A model generated the notes under the pieces. It had not been told where the DNA came from, made no database searches, and saw only the letters and a program-made list of their open reading frames with translations. A program made the position numbers and the translations under genes. DNA of 64,000 bases from Eulemur rufifrons. Lineage: Eukaryota > Chordata > Mammalia > Primates > Lemuridae. Below are positions 36,028 through 46,880 of this stretch, in pieces (within the stretch, counting starts at the first letter, position 1; every line of letters begins with the position of its first letter). The DNA lies in assembly GCF_041146395.1 (NCBI RefSeq), contig NC_091010.1:51046001-51110000 (forward strand). Reading direction: 5' to 3'.

Positions 36028-36262
36028 CTGAGTTAGTGCTTCTCAACTGGGAACGATTTTGCCCCTCGCCCGCCCTCCCACCCAGGGGGAATTTAGCAAT
36101 GTCTGGAGACATTTTTCATTGTCACAACTGCAGGGGTGTTGCTGCATCTGGTAGAGGTGAGGGATGCTGCTAAATATTCTGCAATGCACAGGCAAGCTCC
36201 CACAAAAAGGAATTAACTGGCTGAAAATGTCAGCAGTGCGAACCCCAGGCTAATGCCACCAG
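36028..36262 (+). mobile_element. MER5A-like hAT fossil
   Basis: 'gtgcttctcaactgggaacg', 'attttgcccctcgcccgccc', 'agcaatgtctggagacattt', 'gtcacaactgcaggggtgtt', 'ggatgctgctaaatattctg' and 'caatgcacaggcaagctccc' follow MER5A order. Confidence 0.88.
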
Positions 36263-36729
36263 CACTGCAGAGGTGGGCAGCAGCGTGTCTGTGTGTGCTG
36301 AAGGGGGTCCTGAGGGCTGCAGCTCAGACTGTGGTGAGGAATGTTCTCCTTACTCCCAGCACCCAAGGTATTTTGCTGCACCTCTGTCCTGCTGAGCTGC
36401 TTAATCTCCTCCCCCATAGAGCCCGGGACAGAGCATCCCCGAACTACAAATCTCTTACTCCGATCATTTTATCTGAAGCTGTGCCTAATCCTGAGCTGTG
36501 TGTTGTGGCAAATATTGGAGAAAGGTAATTAGGGTCCTTGCCTTGGAAATTTACTCTCATATGGGTGGCCTATTAATAAAAATCATTCTATTTGTAACTG
36601 ATGGCTTAAGCAAATAAATATATAAACACTTTCACAAAAAAAGGTACGCCATGGGCATGTGTGTCTGAGCAGGCTGCAAAATTTGGGATGGGACTGAGAA
36701 ATGAATGGATATTCAGACTTAAAGACCTT
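36263..36729. other. Intronic sequence without recognised feature
   Basis: Unique-looking. Nothing specific. Confidence 0.35.
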
Positions 36730-36810
36730 CAGTTGTGTCTAGTGGTCTATCTGTCTGTTTTTCAGTGTGTTTCCCTGTTTGTGTGAACCTTTGACTCTGG
36801 GTTCTCTAAA

Positions 36811-36841
<31 letters not shown>

Positions 36842-37025
36842 ACGTACACACATGCACACACTGTCTCTGTGTCTCTTTCTGTATCTCTGTGTGTTTCTGT
36901 TTTAATCTCTGTCTCTGTTTTCCTCTCTCTGTCTCTCTCAACCACTGTCTTCATATTTCCCTCTCTCTCCCTGTCTCTCTGTCACACTGTCCATTTTCTT
37001 CCTTTCTATATATCCATGCCATTCT
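36730..37025 (+). repeat. Low-complexity TG/TCTG/TCTC tract with (TG)n core
   Basis: A near-pure (TG)n run at 36811-36840 is followed by TACGTACACACATGCACACA. Then come about 160 bp of TCTCTGTCTCT-type pyrimidine-rich text to 37025. The purine-pyrimidine alternation favours Z-DNA, and the CT tract favours triplex; both are inferences. Open frames here are simple-sequence artefacts. Confidence 0.9.
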
Positions 37026-37894
37026 TTTAGACTTGATATTCCTTGCAGGGCAGAGACATTTCTCCTGGGGACCAGAGAGGAAAGAAAATTCCTTCCTACC
37101 AGGTTCAGCTAGAGAAATCCTAAGGAAGTCTTTTAAATTGTCCTGGTGTGTCCTGATCACCACAGCCAAGATGTCTCGTGGCCATGCTGGATTATATGAC
37201 ATCCTGGGGCTCAGAGGGCTGGGCTGCTGAGATTGACCAGCCTGGCCAAAAGCACATGGCTTGAGCCAGGCAGACAGCTCCACAAAGGATCAATGGAGAA
37301 AGGGTACTAAGTGGGCCCAAACCACGGGTGTCCACTCTAGTGAGCCAAGATCAACTCAAGAGAAACAATAATAACACAAGTGCTGAAGGGCATACGGTCC
37401 AGATTCTGAGTTTTCTAGAAGCGTAAAGGAGAGAGATTAATGTGAGCTGCAGTGACCAGGGAAGGGTTCCAGGAGGACTTGATTCTTGCTTTCAGCCTTG
37501 AAAGATGGTGTAAGATTTTAGATAGATGGAAGGGAGGGAGTATTTTTGGGTGTGGGAACAGCTCTGTGCTTGTTTTATTGGTTTGGTTGCCTTGTTTTAA
37601 GCTCCTGAGAGGCAAAGACTTTTCTTCCTTTGTGACTAGAGCAAGCCTTTGTTGACCACAATCTGGCTTAGTCATCATGGTTCCAATTCTGTCCATGCTA
37701 GGCTGCCAGTGACTATGGAGAGAGGATGGAAAAGTAACACCTGAGAAGCCTGTAATCCTGGGAGCACCAACTTGCTATAGAGCAGAGGAGGCGTCCATAA
37801 AGTCCCTTCTTGTGTCCTCAGTCCTCTGTGTCTCTGTCCTCAAATGAATTTCACATTGAAATTTTGGCATTACCACAGGTAGATTGGGTTGTTT
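37026..37894. other. Intronic sequence without recognised feature
   Basis: Unique-looking. Short antisense ORFs (93-110 codons) have no domain. Confidence 0.4.
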
Positions 37895-38035
37895 TATATA
37901 TTCAATAAACACATAGGTATCACCTAATAGGTACTAGGCACATAGGTGCCAAGGATTCAAAAATGTAAAAGACAGAGTCTTCTTTAAAGTTTGTATCCAC
38001 GTCAGAAAGACACAGAATTGAACTAGCAATTGCAT
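37895..38035 (-). mobile_element. L2-like fragment (tentative)
   Basis: 'atattcaataaacacatagg' and 'taggtactaggcacataggt' then 'gccaaggattcaaaaatgta' resemble decayed reversed L2-type 3' text. Confidence 0.5.
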
Positions 38036-38062
38036 AAAGGATGTAACTGAGCCATACAAAGC

Positions 38063-38236
38063 AGTGACTCTCAAAGTCGGATGCATGTGGAAATCACCTG
38101 GGAGCTTTGCAAAAATTACTGATGCCTTGGTCCCATTCTCAGAAGTTTTGGTTTCAATCATCCAGGGAGAGGGACTTGGGGATCTGTATATTTCAAAGCT
38201 CCTCAGGGCTCTCAGGAGCCAAGTTTGAGAACCATT
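38063..38236 (+). mobile_element. MER20-like hAT fossil, near complete
   Basis: 'cagtgactctcaaagtcgga', 'tggaaatcacctgggagctt', 'actgatgccttggtcccatt', 'ggggatctgtatatttcaaa' and the end 'gtttgagaaccattg' follow the order of MER20-type elements. Both terminal repeats are visible. Confidence 0.85.
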
Positions 38237-38430
38237 GAGATAAGGGTGCTCTGGGAGCAGAGAAAGGGCTCTGCAGTGAGACGAAGGGAGGGAGGAGTGC
38301 TGGGGGCTGAGGCCCCGTGAGCGTGGAAGGAGGGGTGAGGGTCAGCTGGAGGAGGAAGGGGCAGGGAGGTGGGTGGATACAAACGACATTGGAGCTACTG
38401 CTGGTAGGGAAGTGGGGAAGTCCGGAAGTC
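38237..38430. other. G-rich intronic sequence
   Basis: Purine- and G-rich, with several GGG runs (38285-38420). No repeat body recognised. Confidence 0.4.
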
Positions 38431-38560
38431 GCTCCACTTCAGGCCTAGTCGCTGTGTGATGTTAGGCACACGTCACTTTATCCATGCCTCAGTTTCTCCT
38501 TCAGTCAAATATGACTAATGATGCCCGTTCATTAGGAGTTTGTTAGAATCAATTGAGGTT
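38431..38560 (+). mobile_element. MIR fossil
   Basis: 'gtcgctgtgtgatgttaggc', 'acacgtcactttatccatgc' and 'ctcagtttctccttcagtca' follow the MIR core. Confidence 0.75.
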
Positions 38561-39577
38561 AAAAAAAACCAAGAAGATATATCATTGACCAATGGGAAAA
38601 ATAACCCATTAGAGTGAAGACTCATTTATTCAGCCTCTTTGGAGAAAGAATTACTTTATATAAATGGCCTTTTTAGATAAGCAAAGTTCAGCCTTTCAAG
38701 AAGTAATCATTTTATTTTAACTAACACAAATCATTTCATTTTTCCTAACATATGTCACTTGGATCCCTAGTTCCTTGAGCAGAGCACCCTGGATGCTCAT
38801 TGCCCTGTTCTTCCCTCCTGTGCCTTCCGCCCCTCCGCCCAGATGTCAGACGCTGCCATGCACTGCAGTGCAGGGCCACTGGGAGGCGTAGGTGTTCATG
38901 GTGTGGAAGGTTGGGTTTGAGTTCTCAGGTCTATTTTTCATAGGTTTTCTATTTCTCTTGCCATCTAGGTGTCAGCTGTTGGTTCTTACCATTCTTAATT
39001 CTGCTTTTTCCTAACTTGTTGCTTCTTACCTATTGAAGACTGGAAAACCAGAAAACCAACTTTAGAATGGCATTTAAAATATGAGTAAGCAGACTATGAG
39101 TAAGAGCTTGCCAGAGAGAGTGGATTATATGATCTTTGGTGTATACATGTTTTAATGTGCGTTGGCTCTTTTAGTTGACTTTCTGGATCTTACTCTGGCC
39201 TGGATATGGAATTCAGGAGGTGGAAGATTGGGTTTTATGTGTGGAGGGTCGGAGACCCACAAGGATTATTTGTAGAATTCTCAGTCTTCCTCCTTCTGGC
39301 TATTGGCCAAAGACCTTTAAGGTCTCCCGTTAGGTCACCAGGAGAATTTTGTCTTGTCAGACCAGGTTTTGAGTGTTTGTCAAGCATTTGTTACTTTCAA
39401 GGCAGGAGGAAAGAAGGGTAGACAGGATCAAACTCAAGAGGGAAAGAATACCTTGGAGCAATCAGATGCAACTGAGGCAAAACCATCTTTCCCAGAGGGT
39501 AGGACAGGGCAGGGAAAATGAGCAGGCAGATGGGGAGGGTGTGGTAGACTAGTCAAGAGGGACAGGACCCAAGAGAC
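38561..39577. other. Intronic sequence without recognised feature
   Basis: About 1 kb, mixed, no repeat recognised. It ends at the Alu fossil before exon A. Confidence 0.4.
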
Positions 39578-39843
39578 AGCCAGGCATATGATGTACCCCT
39601 GTAGTCCTGACTACTCTAAAGGCTGGAGGCAGGAGGACCACTTGAGGCAAGGAGTTTGAGACCAACTTGGGCAACATAGCAAGATCCCATCTCCAAACAG
39701 TCCCAGCTACTAGGGAGCCTAAGGCAGAAGGATCTCAAGCCCAGGAGTTTGAGGCTGCAGTGAGCTATGATGAGGCCACTGCACTGCAGCCTGGATGACA
39801 GCCTTAGATCCCATCTCTTAAAGAGAAAAGAAAAGAAAAGAAA
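39578..39843 (+). mobile_element. Old Alu/FLAM-like fossil with internal deletion
   Basis: Shows 'gtagtcctgactactctaaa', 'ggagtttgagaccaacttgg', 'gcaacatagcaagatcccat', 'gaggctgcagtgagctatga' and 'ccactgcactgcagcctgg', ending in an (AAAAG)n tail at 39823-39843. The middle of the linker region is shortened. It is much more diverged than the other Alus. Confidence 0.8.
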
Positions 39844-39912
39844 CAAGACCAAAGTCCAAGGAGATGGATGGAAGAGCATGGGGAAGAGAGAACCTCTGGG
39901 AAGGTGCAAGGG

Positions 39913-39913
<1 letters not shown>

Positions 39914-39942
<29 letters not shown>
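39914..39942 (+). repeat. 29-nt poly-T tract 234 bp upstream of exon A
   Basis: T occupies every position from 39914 to 39942. It is not followed by recognisable minus-strand retroelement text. It is too far from 40176 to serve as the exon A polypyrimidine tract, which is at 40151-40174. Confidence 0.95.
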
Positions 39943-39944
<2 letters not shown>

Positions 39945-40176
39945 CACTGACTCACACCACTCCAGTACTCCTGCCATGTGACAATTACAGGTGACAAGCT
40001 ACTCCAGGCAGCCACACTGCCGGGGCTGCCACTGGCTGTATTCTGCCAGTCCCCATGCTGCAGAACAGTCCTGTTTGAGAAAGCAGGTTTCTAAGCAACA
40101 GTCGACCCTGAGTGCCTCCCACTTTGCTGTCTGCTGTCCATGTCACTGAGCCTCTGTCTCTCCCTTCCTTCCCCAG

Positions 40177-40241
40177 GTCGGTGGCCGGACTGGATAAGGA
40201 GGCGGACCTGGTGCACATGGAGGTGCGGACAGCGGACGGAT
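40177..40241 (+). CDS. SORCS3: Internal coding exon A of SORCS3 (sortilin-related VPS10 receptor), 65 bp
   Basis: SorCS proteins are type I membrane receptors that sort cargo in neurons. They have a lumenal ten-bladed Vps10p propeller, PKD and leucine-rich parts, one membrane span and a short tail; SORCS3 is mainly postsynaptic. Seen here: a pyrimidine tract at 40151-40174, AG at 40175-40176 and donor GTGAGT at 40242-40247. A possible branch point (cactgag) lies about 27 nt upstream. The exon starts with the last base of a codon, then gives 21 codons beginning SVAGLDKEADLV and containing HMEVRTADG. It ends with one base (T) of a Tyr codon completed by exon B. This is part of the Vps10p domain, roughly the first third of a protein of about 1,200 residues. 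From memory SORCS1 reads differently here (NKEPDLVHLEAR-like), so SORCS3 is preferred. The family call is firmer than the paralogue. GC content is far higher than in the flanking intron. Confidence 0.88.
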
Positions 40242-40664
40242 GTGAGTGCTGCACCCAGCAGGCTGGGCCCTGGGAGATCTGCCTGCAGGTCTCTCTCCTC
40301 CCCTAATTTGCATTTTAATGACTTGGGAAGATGAAAAGCCCAGAGCTCCATTACAGCCATATCCATCCTTATTTCCCAGAGTTGGGGAGAGACTTCTTGT
40401 CCCAGGGGAGATGTTTCACTGAAATAAGCCCTCAGGAATGAATTTTCTGGAGATGTGAGTTAATGTGATGAATTTTGAGGCTCCTGTTAGTAGTTTCTTT
40501 GGCATCTTCAGTGTAATTTGAATAGAGATGTTCATAGCTCATGATGGTATTTTACGTTCACATGGTAAATCGTAGAGGCTGCCTGCTTCCCAAAATGAGC
40601 CCTTTATAATGGTCAAGTTTACTAAAAAGTGTAACTGGGAAATTATTTGTAAAATTGCTTATTC

Positions 40665-40800
40665 ATCTATTCAACAAACATTAGGGATGGCCTGCTATGT
40701 GCTAGACATTGTTCTAGGCCCTAGAGATACAGTGGTGAGCAAGGTCTATATTGTCCCCGCAAGCAAGGGGCTCTGTTCTAGCAGTGGAAGCCCAAGATTC
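40665..40800 (-). mobile_element. L2-like fragment
   Basis: 'ttcatctattcaacaaacat', 'gctatgtgctagacattgtt' and 'ctaggccctagagatacagt', then 'ggtgagcaaggtctatattg', match the reversed L2-type 3' phrase closely. Confidence 0.75.
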
Positions 40801-41035
40801 CAAATATATGACCCCCTGTTTACCTTGTGCAGCTGCGTACATCTTACACAAAATCTGACTGCAAATGCATCATTTTGTACCAATTTAAACATTTTACTCT
40901 TCCCAGAGTTGATCATACTCACAGGGCTCTTCCCTACACAAGAAAAATAAAAGAGACTGAAATAAAAATATACAAAAATATAATTAGCCTATCTTGGGTT
41001 GAAAATAGAACCAAATAATTTAATAGTGGTGAACT
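40801..41035. other. Intronic sequence without recognised feature
   Basis: AT-rich. Nothing specific. Confidence 0.35.
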
Positions 41036-41205
41036 AGAAGTGCAGTAGAATAAGCACCTGTCCTTGAGCTGGGGTCCTGGGCTCTGCCACCCTTTGGCCT
41101 TGAGACAAGGAGAAATCCTCCAACTTCTCTGGGCTGTAACTTCTTCTGTGATCTGAGAATACTCCCCTGGATCTACCCACTTTACAAGGTTATAGGTTGA
41201 CCAAA
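41036..41205 (+). mobile_element. MIR-like fossil
   Basis: 'gagctggggtcctgggctct' and 'gccaccctttggccttgaga' then 'cttcttctgtgatctgagaa' follow MIR order with strong decay. Confidence 0.55.
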
Positions 41206-42619
41206 CAGAAGAGGAAGGTTATAAAAACTAAAAAAATTTGAAAGGAGATTCTGTTTTGACCTGGCAGTTGGTGTTGGAGTATCATTCAGAATACATTAAG
41301 TAAAATTGCATATGCTTTCTGCATCAGAAATCTACTTTTTGAAGCCAATCACAGATGCATGCCAGAAACATGCATTGGGGGAAATATGTTTTATTTGATT
41401 TGTTTTTATTTTCAAAAGATTTAGAATGTAATCAGCATTTGTTACTATATGTCTGGCCCTCTGCTGACTTCCTTCCTTCCTTCCTTTTTGATCTAATTTG
41501 ATCTTTGAATAGGTATAAGTCTGTGAGGCAGGTGGGGATGACCCACACTCTTTTTAATTTATTTTTTAACAAGGAGCTATTTAAGGTTTAAGAAGGTACT
41601 GTCACATATAAAGTCATTGATCATCAGCATGGTAAAGCCTGGGTTTAAAATTATATTATCTGACTCTTACTGCCAAGAAAGAAACTGGGAGGAGAGTGAG
41701 ATGCAGGAATGCTAGGGAGTCTAGCAGGGCAAAAGGAGGTAAGCGGATAGCTGGTCTCAGAAACTAACGTGCAGTGTTGGGGACAACCCCTGCCTTGGCT
41801 TTGCCTCCTACATTGACCTTTCAAAGGTGTGATCTCTGATGGTTGTGGTATTTCAGAGTGAGAAGAAACTTTATAGGACAGTCTGAATCCCTACCCAGTG
41901 CAGGAGTCTCTTCTCCAGAACCTCTGACAGTACCTTCTCAGGCTCCATGAGCTCAGGCTTAAGACACATCATTTGCTGTTGCTGGGCAGCTACTTTTTAA
42001 AAAAAAATAACAAAAGTGATTTCTTACATTAAGCTTAAACTTATTTTATGAAAGTTCAAGAATTCTGGTTCAAATTGGGATAAGGCCTTTGGTGCAGGAC
42101 TGCTGTGAAATTTTATGAGACTAAAAATGCAAAACACAAAGAACAGTTCCTGGCCTATTGTCAGAATTCAAGAATTGAAAAAAAAAAAATAGGCAGAAAT
42201 ATAACAGGGATAAATGTCATGTGCTGTACTTAGGTTAAAGTATATTATATATTAGTTCTGTTCCATCTTCTAGGTTTTTTAAAATTTTAAAATTAGTTTT
42301 TCAATGGTTAAAAGAATCTTCTCTCAACCTAGTGAATTGGCTCTAACCCAGTTTATTTAGAAAGTGCACATAGAGAAACTGTTTTAATCTGGGCATGTTT
42401 TACTTTACATGTGCTCCCTCACACTCATGCATGCACATACACACACACATACATCTCCATCCTTTGAGCATCACAAAAAGGTACAAATATATTTTCTTTC
42501 TTTTTTTTTCTGACATGGTAGTTTAACTAAAATTTGCCCAAATTCACATAGGTAGTTAGTGATGGGGGGAAAAAAACCAAAAACAAAAACTGGAGCAAAA
42601 ACCTCTCATTGGACTAAGA
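41206..42619. other. Intronic sequence without recognised feature
   Basis: AT-rich, with a (TTCC)n run at 41471-41486 and a (CA)n run at 42437-42449. No gene. Confidence 0.45.
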
Positions 42620-44165
42620 CTAGAGGGAAACTTCTGTTAAAGGACATCTACAAAAGACCTACAATGAACATCATCTTGATGAGATATTGAATAATTTCTC
42701 CCTGAAAAGCAGGGAAAAAGCAGAAATATTCAGTATTACCACTCATTCAACATCATGCCAAAAGCTCTAGTCCATGCAATAAAGCAAGAAAAATGAAATA
42801 TCATTCATACAGATTGCAAAGGAAGAAAATAAAACTTGCTATTCTCATTGACATGGGTGTCTATGTAGAAAATCCCAAGGAATCTGTAAGAAAAAGCTCC
42901 TAGAACTAACAAGTGAGTTGAACAAGCCTGTAGAAGATGAATTCAATGGAGAAAAGATATTATTTTCAATAAATAGTGTTGGAACAATTGAGAAGCTATC
43001 TAGGGAAAAATTAACTTCATAAAATTTAACTCAAAATGAATCATAGATCTAAATGTAAAATATAAAATTTTTGAACTTTTAGAAGAAAACATAGGAGAAA
43101 ATTTTCATCACTTTGGGTTGGACAAAGAGTTTTTAGATATGACACTCAGAGCAAAATCAGTAAAATAAATAATTGGCAAGTTGGGCTTCATCAAAATTTA
43201 AAATATTTGCTCTTCAAATATGCCATTCAAAACACTGGGAGAAAATATTTACAAATCTTATATCCAACAAAGGACTTGTAGCCAGAACATATAAAGAACT
43301 CTCAAAACATAGCAATAAAAACCAACCCATTAAAAAAAAAAAAGGGGGGGGGGGTAAAAAGTTTGAACTGATTAGCAGAGAGAATATGAGGATTACAAAT
43401 AACCACATGAAGCAATGCTCAACATCATGAGACATTAGGGAAACACAAATTAAAACCATAATGAAGTATCACTGTATACTTATTAGAATCACTAAAATAA
43501 ACGTAAGTTACAATAATAAATGCTGGCAAGGAAGTGAAGCAACTAGACCCTCAAGCATTGCTGGTGGGAATGCAAAATGATACAGCCACTTTGGAAAATC
43601 ATTTTGGCAGTTTCTTATAAAGTCACACACACTTTATAATCCAGCAGTACCATTCCTCCTACATATTTAGTCTAGAGAAATGAAAAAAATTATATTCACA
43701 CAAAAATCTCTGCACAACTATCTGTAGCAGATTTATTTATTTAATAATTGCCAAAAACTGGAAACAACTTAAATATCCTTCAATGGATGAATAAATTAGT
43801 AAACTGTGGTACATCCATAAAATGGAATACTACTCACTGCTATCAATACTTGAGACCACACAGATGAATTTAAAGACGTTATACTGAGTGACATAAGCTA
43901 GTCTCAAAAAATTACATGCTGTATTATAAAGTTTATATGATCCATGGGAAAGACAAACTATAGGGATAGAGAATATATCAGTGGTTTTCATAGTAGGGAA
44001 AATATTTGACAAGAAAGGGCCACATGAGAGAATTTTTTAGGATGATGTCACTGTTCTATCACCTGATTATGGTGGTGGTTACATAAGTCTATATATCTGT
44101 TCAAATTTACAGAATTGTGCCAAAAAATTCACTGTATGTAAATTTAAAAAATAAGTCCATATTAA
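42620..44165 (+). mobile_element. Old L1: ORF2 3' portion plus 3'-UTR (5'-truncated)
   Basis: Contains ORF2 text in order: 'ggacatctacaaaagaccta', 'gaatctgtaagaaaaagctc', 'gcaagttgggcttcatcaaa', 'atatccaacaaaggacttgt', 'attgctggtgggaatgcaaa', 'tggaaacaacttaaatatcc' and 'ggaatactactcactgctat'. A 3'-UTR follows ('gtggttttcatagtagggaa'). The frame is broken many times (an 85-codon open stretch, 43173-43430, is the longest). Substitution load suggests an L1M-type age. The element carries an A12G11 run at 43332-43354. Confidence 0.9.
43332..43354 (+). repeat. Compound homopolymer A12G11
   Basis: Twelve A followed by eleven G, read directly, inside the old L1. This is a hotspot for length variation or assembly error. 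Confidence 0.95.
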
Positions 44166-44234
44166 AAATACTAAAATTAAGATCTATGGTGAGAAAAACC
44201 AGAAGGCATGGCTCTTGAGTTTTTGGCTTCTAGT

Positions 44235-44263
44235 TCTGAATCCAAGCATTATAATCACCTGGG

Positions 44264-44295
<32 letters not shown>

Positions 44296-44405
44296 GCCTG
44301 AGCTCCACCACAAATTGATGAATGAAGAATCTCTAGGCATTGGCCCCTTATGAAATTGTCCTGGTGCTTTTAAAGTGCATGTAAGTAGGACTGAGAACCA
44401 CTGCA
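44235..44405 (+). mobile_element. hAT (MER20-like) fossil split by a (CA)n run
   Basis: 'gcattataatcacctgggga', then (CA)n at 44269-44295, then 'gcctgagctccaccacaaat', 'ctctaggcattggccccttat' style text and the end 'ggactgagaaccactgcac'. The order fits a MER20-type element, with the microsatellite replacing part of its left half. Confidence 0.7.
44269..44295 (+). repeat. (CA)n microsatellite
   Basis: About 13 CA units, read directly. Confidence 0.95.
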
Positions 44406-44545
44406 CTAGACCTGAGCTTCTCAAACTTGAATACGCACATGCACCATCTGGGGAGCTTGTTCAAACAAGTATCCCATATTCCCGACCAGTTCTCAGGTGC
44501 TGCTGCTAGCCTGGGGCCTCCACTTTGAACCACACTGCACTGCAC
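44406..44545 (+). mobile_element. Second hAT-type fossil, adjacent
   Basis: 'gcttctcaaacttgaatacg', 'caccatctggggagcttgtt', 'ctcaggtgctgctgctagcc' and 'cactttgaaccacactgc' follow the pattern of short hAT elements (ttctcaaactt..cacctggggagcttgtt..ctgatgctgctggtcc..cactttgagaacc). Confidence 0.75.
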
Positions 44546-44837
44546 TGAGCTGTGAAGTACATGCAGGTGAACAGGACACGGTCAACACTGAGTAGCCCAT
44601 GGGCTGCTGGAAGAGGTGGATATGTACAACAGACCATTGTTGCAACATATTATGCTAAAGGTCACAGAGATGCTGGTTTAGGCATCATCACATCAACGAC
44701 AAAGTGTTGTGGGAACCAAAAGAAAGGGTTGCCCAACTGCTGAGTGACTGAAGCCTGCACAGAAGAGGCCATGGCTATGCTGAGTGACATTTTCCCAAGG
44801 GGATGGTAGAAAGGGGGGAGAGGAAAGGTATGCTAGA
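44546..44837. other. Intronic sequence without recognised feature
   Basis: Unique-looking. Nothing specific. Confidence 0.35.
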
Positions 44838-45160
44838 GCTGTATTGTCCAACATAGTACTCACTTAATATCCTGTGATTATTGAGTCTTTAAAATGTGCT
44901 GTCCAAATCAAGATGTGCTTTAAGTATAAAACACACATCAGGTTTCAAAGACTTACTATGAATAATAAAACAATGAAAAATTGCTGCTTAATTTTTATAT
45001 TGATGACATGATGAAATGATAATATTTTGGGATATATTGGGCTAAATAAAACATATTAAATTAATTTCACTTTCCTTTTTACTTTTTAATATGGCTACTA
45101 AAAAATTTAAAAGGTCATCTGTGGCTCACGTTGTATGTCTGCTGAATAGCAACTGCTCAG
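44838..45160 (+). mobile_element. Non-autonomous DNA transposon fossil (hAT-type, name uncertain)
   Basis: 'gtattgtccaacatagtact', 'tgattattgagtctttaaaa', 'caaatcaagatgtgctttaa', 'gtataaaacacacatcaggt', 'atgatgaaatgataatattt' and 'aatatggctactaaaaaatt', ending 'gtggctcacgttgtatgtct'. This follows a well-known dispersed element beginning with a 'ctgtccaatatggtagccac'-like end. The ends are roughly inverted. Confidence 0.75.
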
Positions 45161-45600
45161 CACAGAGCTTGGCCTTTTCAGCTGTGTGGCATGGCAGTGA
45201 CAGTCCTGTCTCTAAACCTGGCTCAGGCACTTGGAGCATACGCAGCGTAAACCAGTCCCTTTTCTTGTTTATGTATCAGAATCCCCACTCTGGCTGAGTC
45301 CTGGCCCACCTTTATGGGAGTCAGGCTTTCTGATTAAGCTAAAAACATTGAATTACCTCTTGCCCTAGCGAGGTTTCAACAGGGCAGTCCCATCAATTTG
45401 GTTCACAACAGTGTGAATCCTGTTTCACTGGATTCAAATGGCTTTTTCTCCCAGTCTCTTCTGGAAGACATCTTTCTCTGAATGTCTCCTGTGCATTCTT
45501 TTTCTCTTTCTCTCTCTCTGTTTCTCTCTGACACACAATCAGTTACTCAGTCACAGACAGGACACATACACACACACACACACACACTCATCCTCCATGT
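45161..45600. other. Intronic sequence; (CA)n at 45568-45589
   Basis: Mixed sequence with a CT-rich run (45500-45530) and a short (CA)n run. No gene. Confidence 0.5.
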
Positions 45601-45604
45601 AGGA

Positions 45605-45770
45605 GGCAATTGAGTATCAACAGAAAGAGCATTAACTTGGTGACATAAGAATTGAGTTGGAGAATTAACTTGTCATTTAGAAGCCGTTTGACCTTGGACA
45701 CGTTGCTTAGTCTTTCTGTGATCCCTCATCTACTGCTTTAAAAATACTAATAAGTATAAGAAACATTTTT
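45605..45770 (+). mobile_element. MIR fossil
   Basis: 'gtatcaacagaaagagcatt', 'gaagccgtttgaccttggac' and 'acgttgcttagtctttctgt', then 'ccctcatctactgctttaaa', follow MIR order. Confidence 0.7.
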
Positions 45771-46655
45771 ATAATTGATTGTTTTTTTCCATTGGTTTGC
45801 TAATGGAGGTCTTATTGTAGAGTAAAATTGACAACAAGGTAGATTTCAGTTCAGTGAACAAAAGAGTAACAGTTAAGAGTGCCCCCAAATGCCATGGCTG
45901 CTTTGTGAAGCAGTGAGCTCCCTTCATTGGAAATTCTCAAGCACAAGCCATAATGGATGCCTATTAGGGACACAGTGATAAGTGAACCTGAACATGGGAA
46001 AAAAGTTGGAAACATCCAGACATTCCAGAAATTTCTAGAATCAAAACCCATAGTACAAATTCCACCATTCCTTGTCCCCATATTATTATCAAGCCTCATT
46101 AATCAATTACTGCACTTTCTCCTAGGTCAAGATAAAGCCTAATACTTCTTAACAGAACATTCCAGGCAGACGTAAGTAATCAAATGGGCTTGCACAAGGC
46201 AAAACTATTAGCTTTGCAGACTAAACTCTAGGCTTTAGACACATATATTATTGCCTCTTAAAGGAACTTGGATCATTGATTAGTTCAATGATTTTCGAAT
46301 TGTGTGAACTCAGAGCTCTAGCAGCTCTCTAAGAACTCAGAGGTTAAGATGAGGCCACAGCAGGAATTAGGCAATGGGACTGCAGACAGCTTGCCTTCTG
46401 TTCAACTAGAGCAGGCACACTGAAACCCACTCTACGTATTGGGATATAGATCACCTTTGGTAAAAGGACTCCAGAATTTTTTTTTAAAGTGAGAACATAT
46501 AAGAGATTTTCAGATGTATCACATTCCAAAGGCACCAAAATATATAACACTTTGCCCAAAATCACATAGACAGCCAGTAACAGGCACTGGACCAGAATGT
46601 AGATTCTGGTCTAATTCTCAGCCTGATTTTCCTTCCATGTTTCTTACATGTAATG
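45771..46655. other. Intronic sequence without recognised feature
   Basis: Unique-looking, AT-rich in parts. Nothing specific. Confidence 0.4.
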
Positions 46656-46657
46656 GA

Positions 46658-46880
46658 TGAAATCATAGGTACCAGCGTCAAATTGCCTGGGTTCAAATCC
46701 CAGCTCTGTCACTTCCTAGAGCTGTGGAACTTAGGCAAATCACTAATCATCTGTGCCTCAGTTTCCTCATCTATAACATGGGGTGATAATAATTATAACT
46801 TCTTGGGTTGTTAGAAGAATTAAATCAATTAATGCAGATAGTTCCTATAATACCAGCCAACACAGAGTGAGCATACTTTT
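46658..46880 (+). mobile_element. MIR, full length, well preserved
   Basis: 'gcctgggttcaaatcccagc' (tRNA-like B box), 'tctgtcacttcctagagctg', 'gcctcagtttcctcatctat', 'gggttgttagaagaattaaa' and 'accagccaacacagagtgag' follow the MIR consensus order over about 220 bp. Confidence 0.92.

Noticed and set aside
36767..37230. Cys/Val- and Ser/Leu-rich peptides from the TG/CT tract
   Set aside because: Pure simple-sequence translation; not a gene.
40112..40306. 64-codon open frame covering exon A
   Set aside because: The coding part is only 40177-40241. The rest reads through the acceptor tract and past the GTGAGT donor.
46658..46720. tRNA-like B box (GGTTCAAATCC)
   Set aside because: It is the tRNA-derived head of a MIR SINE, with no cloverleaf around it.
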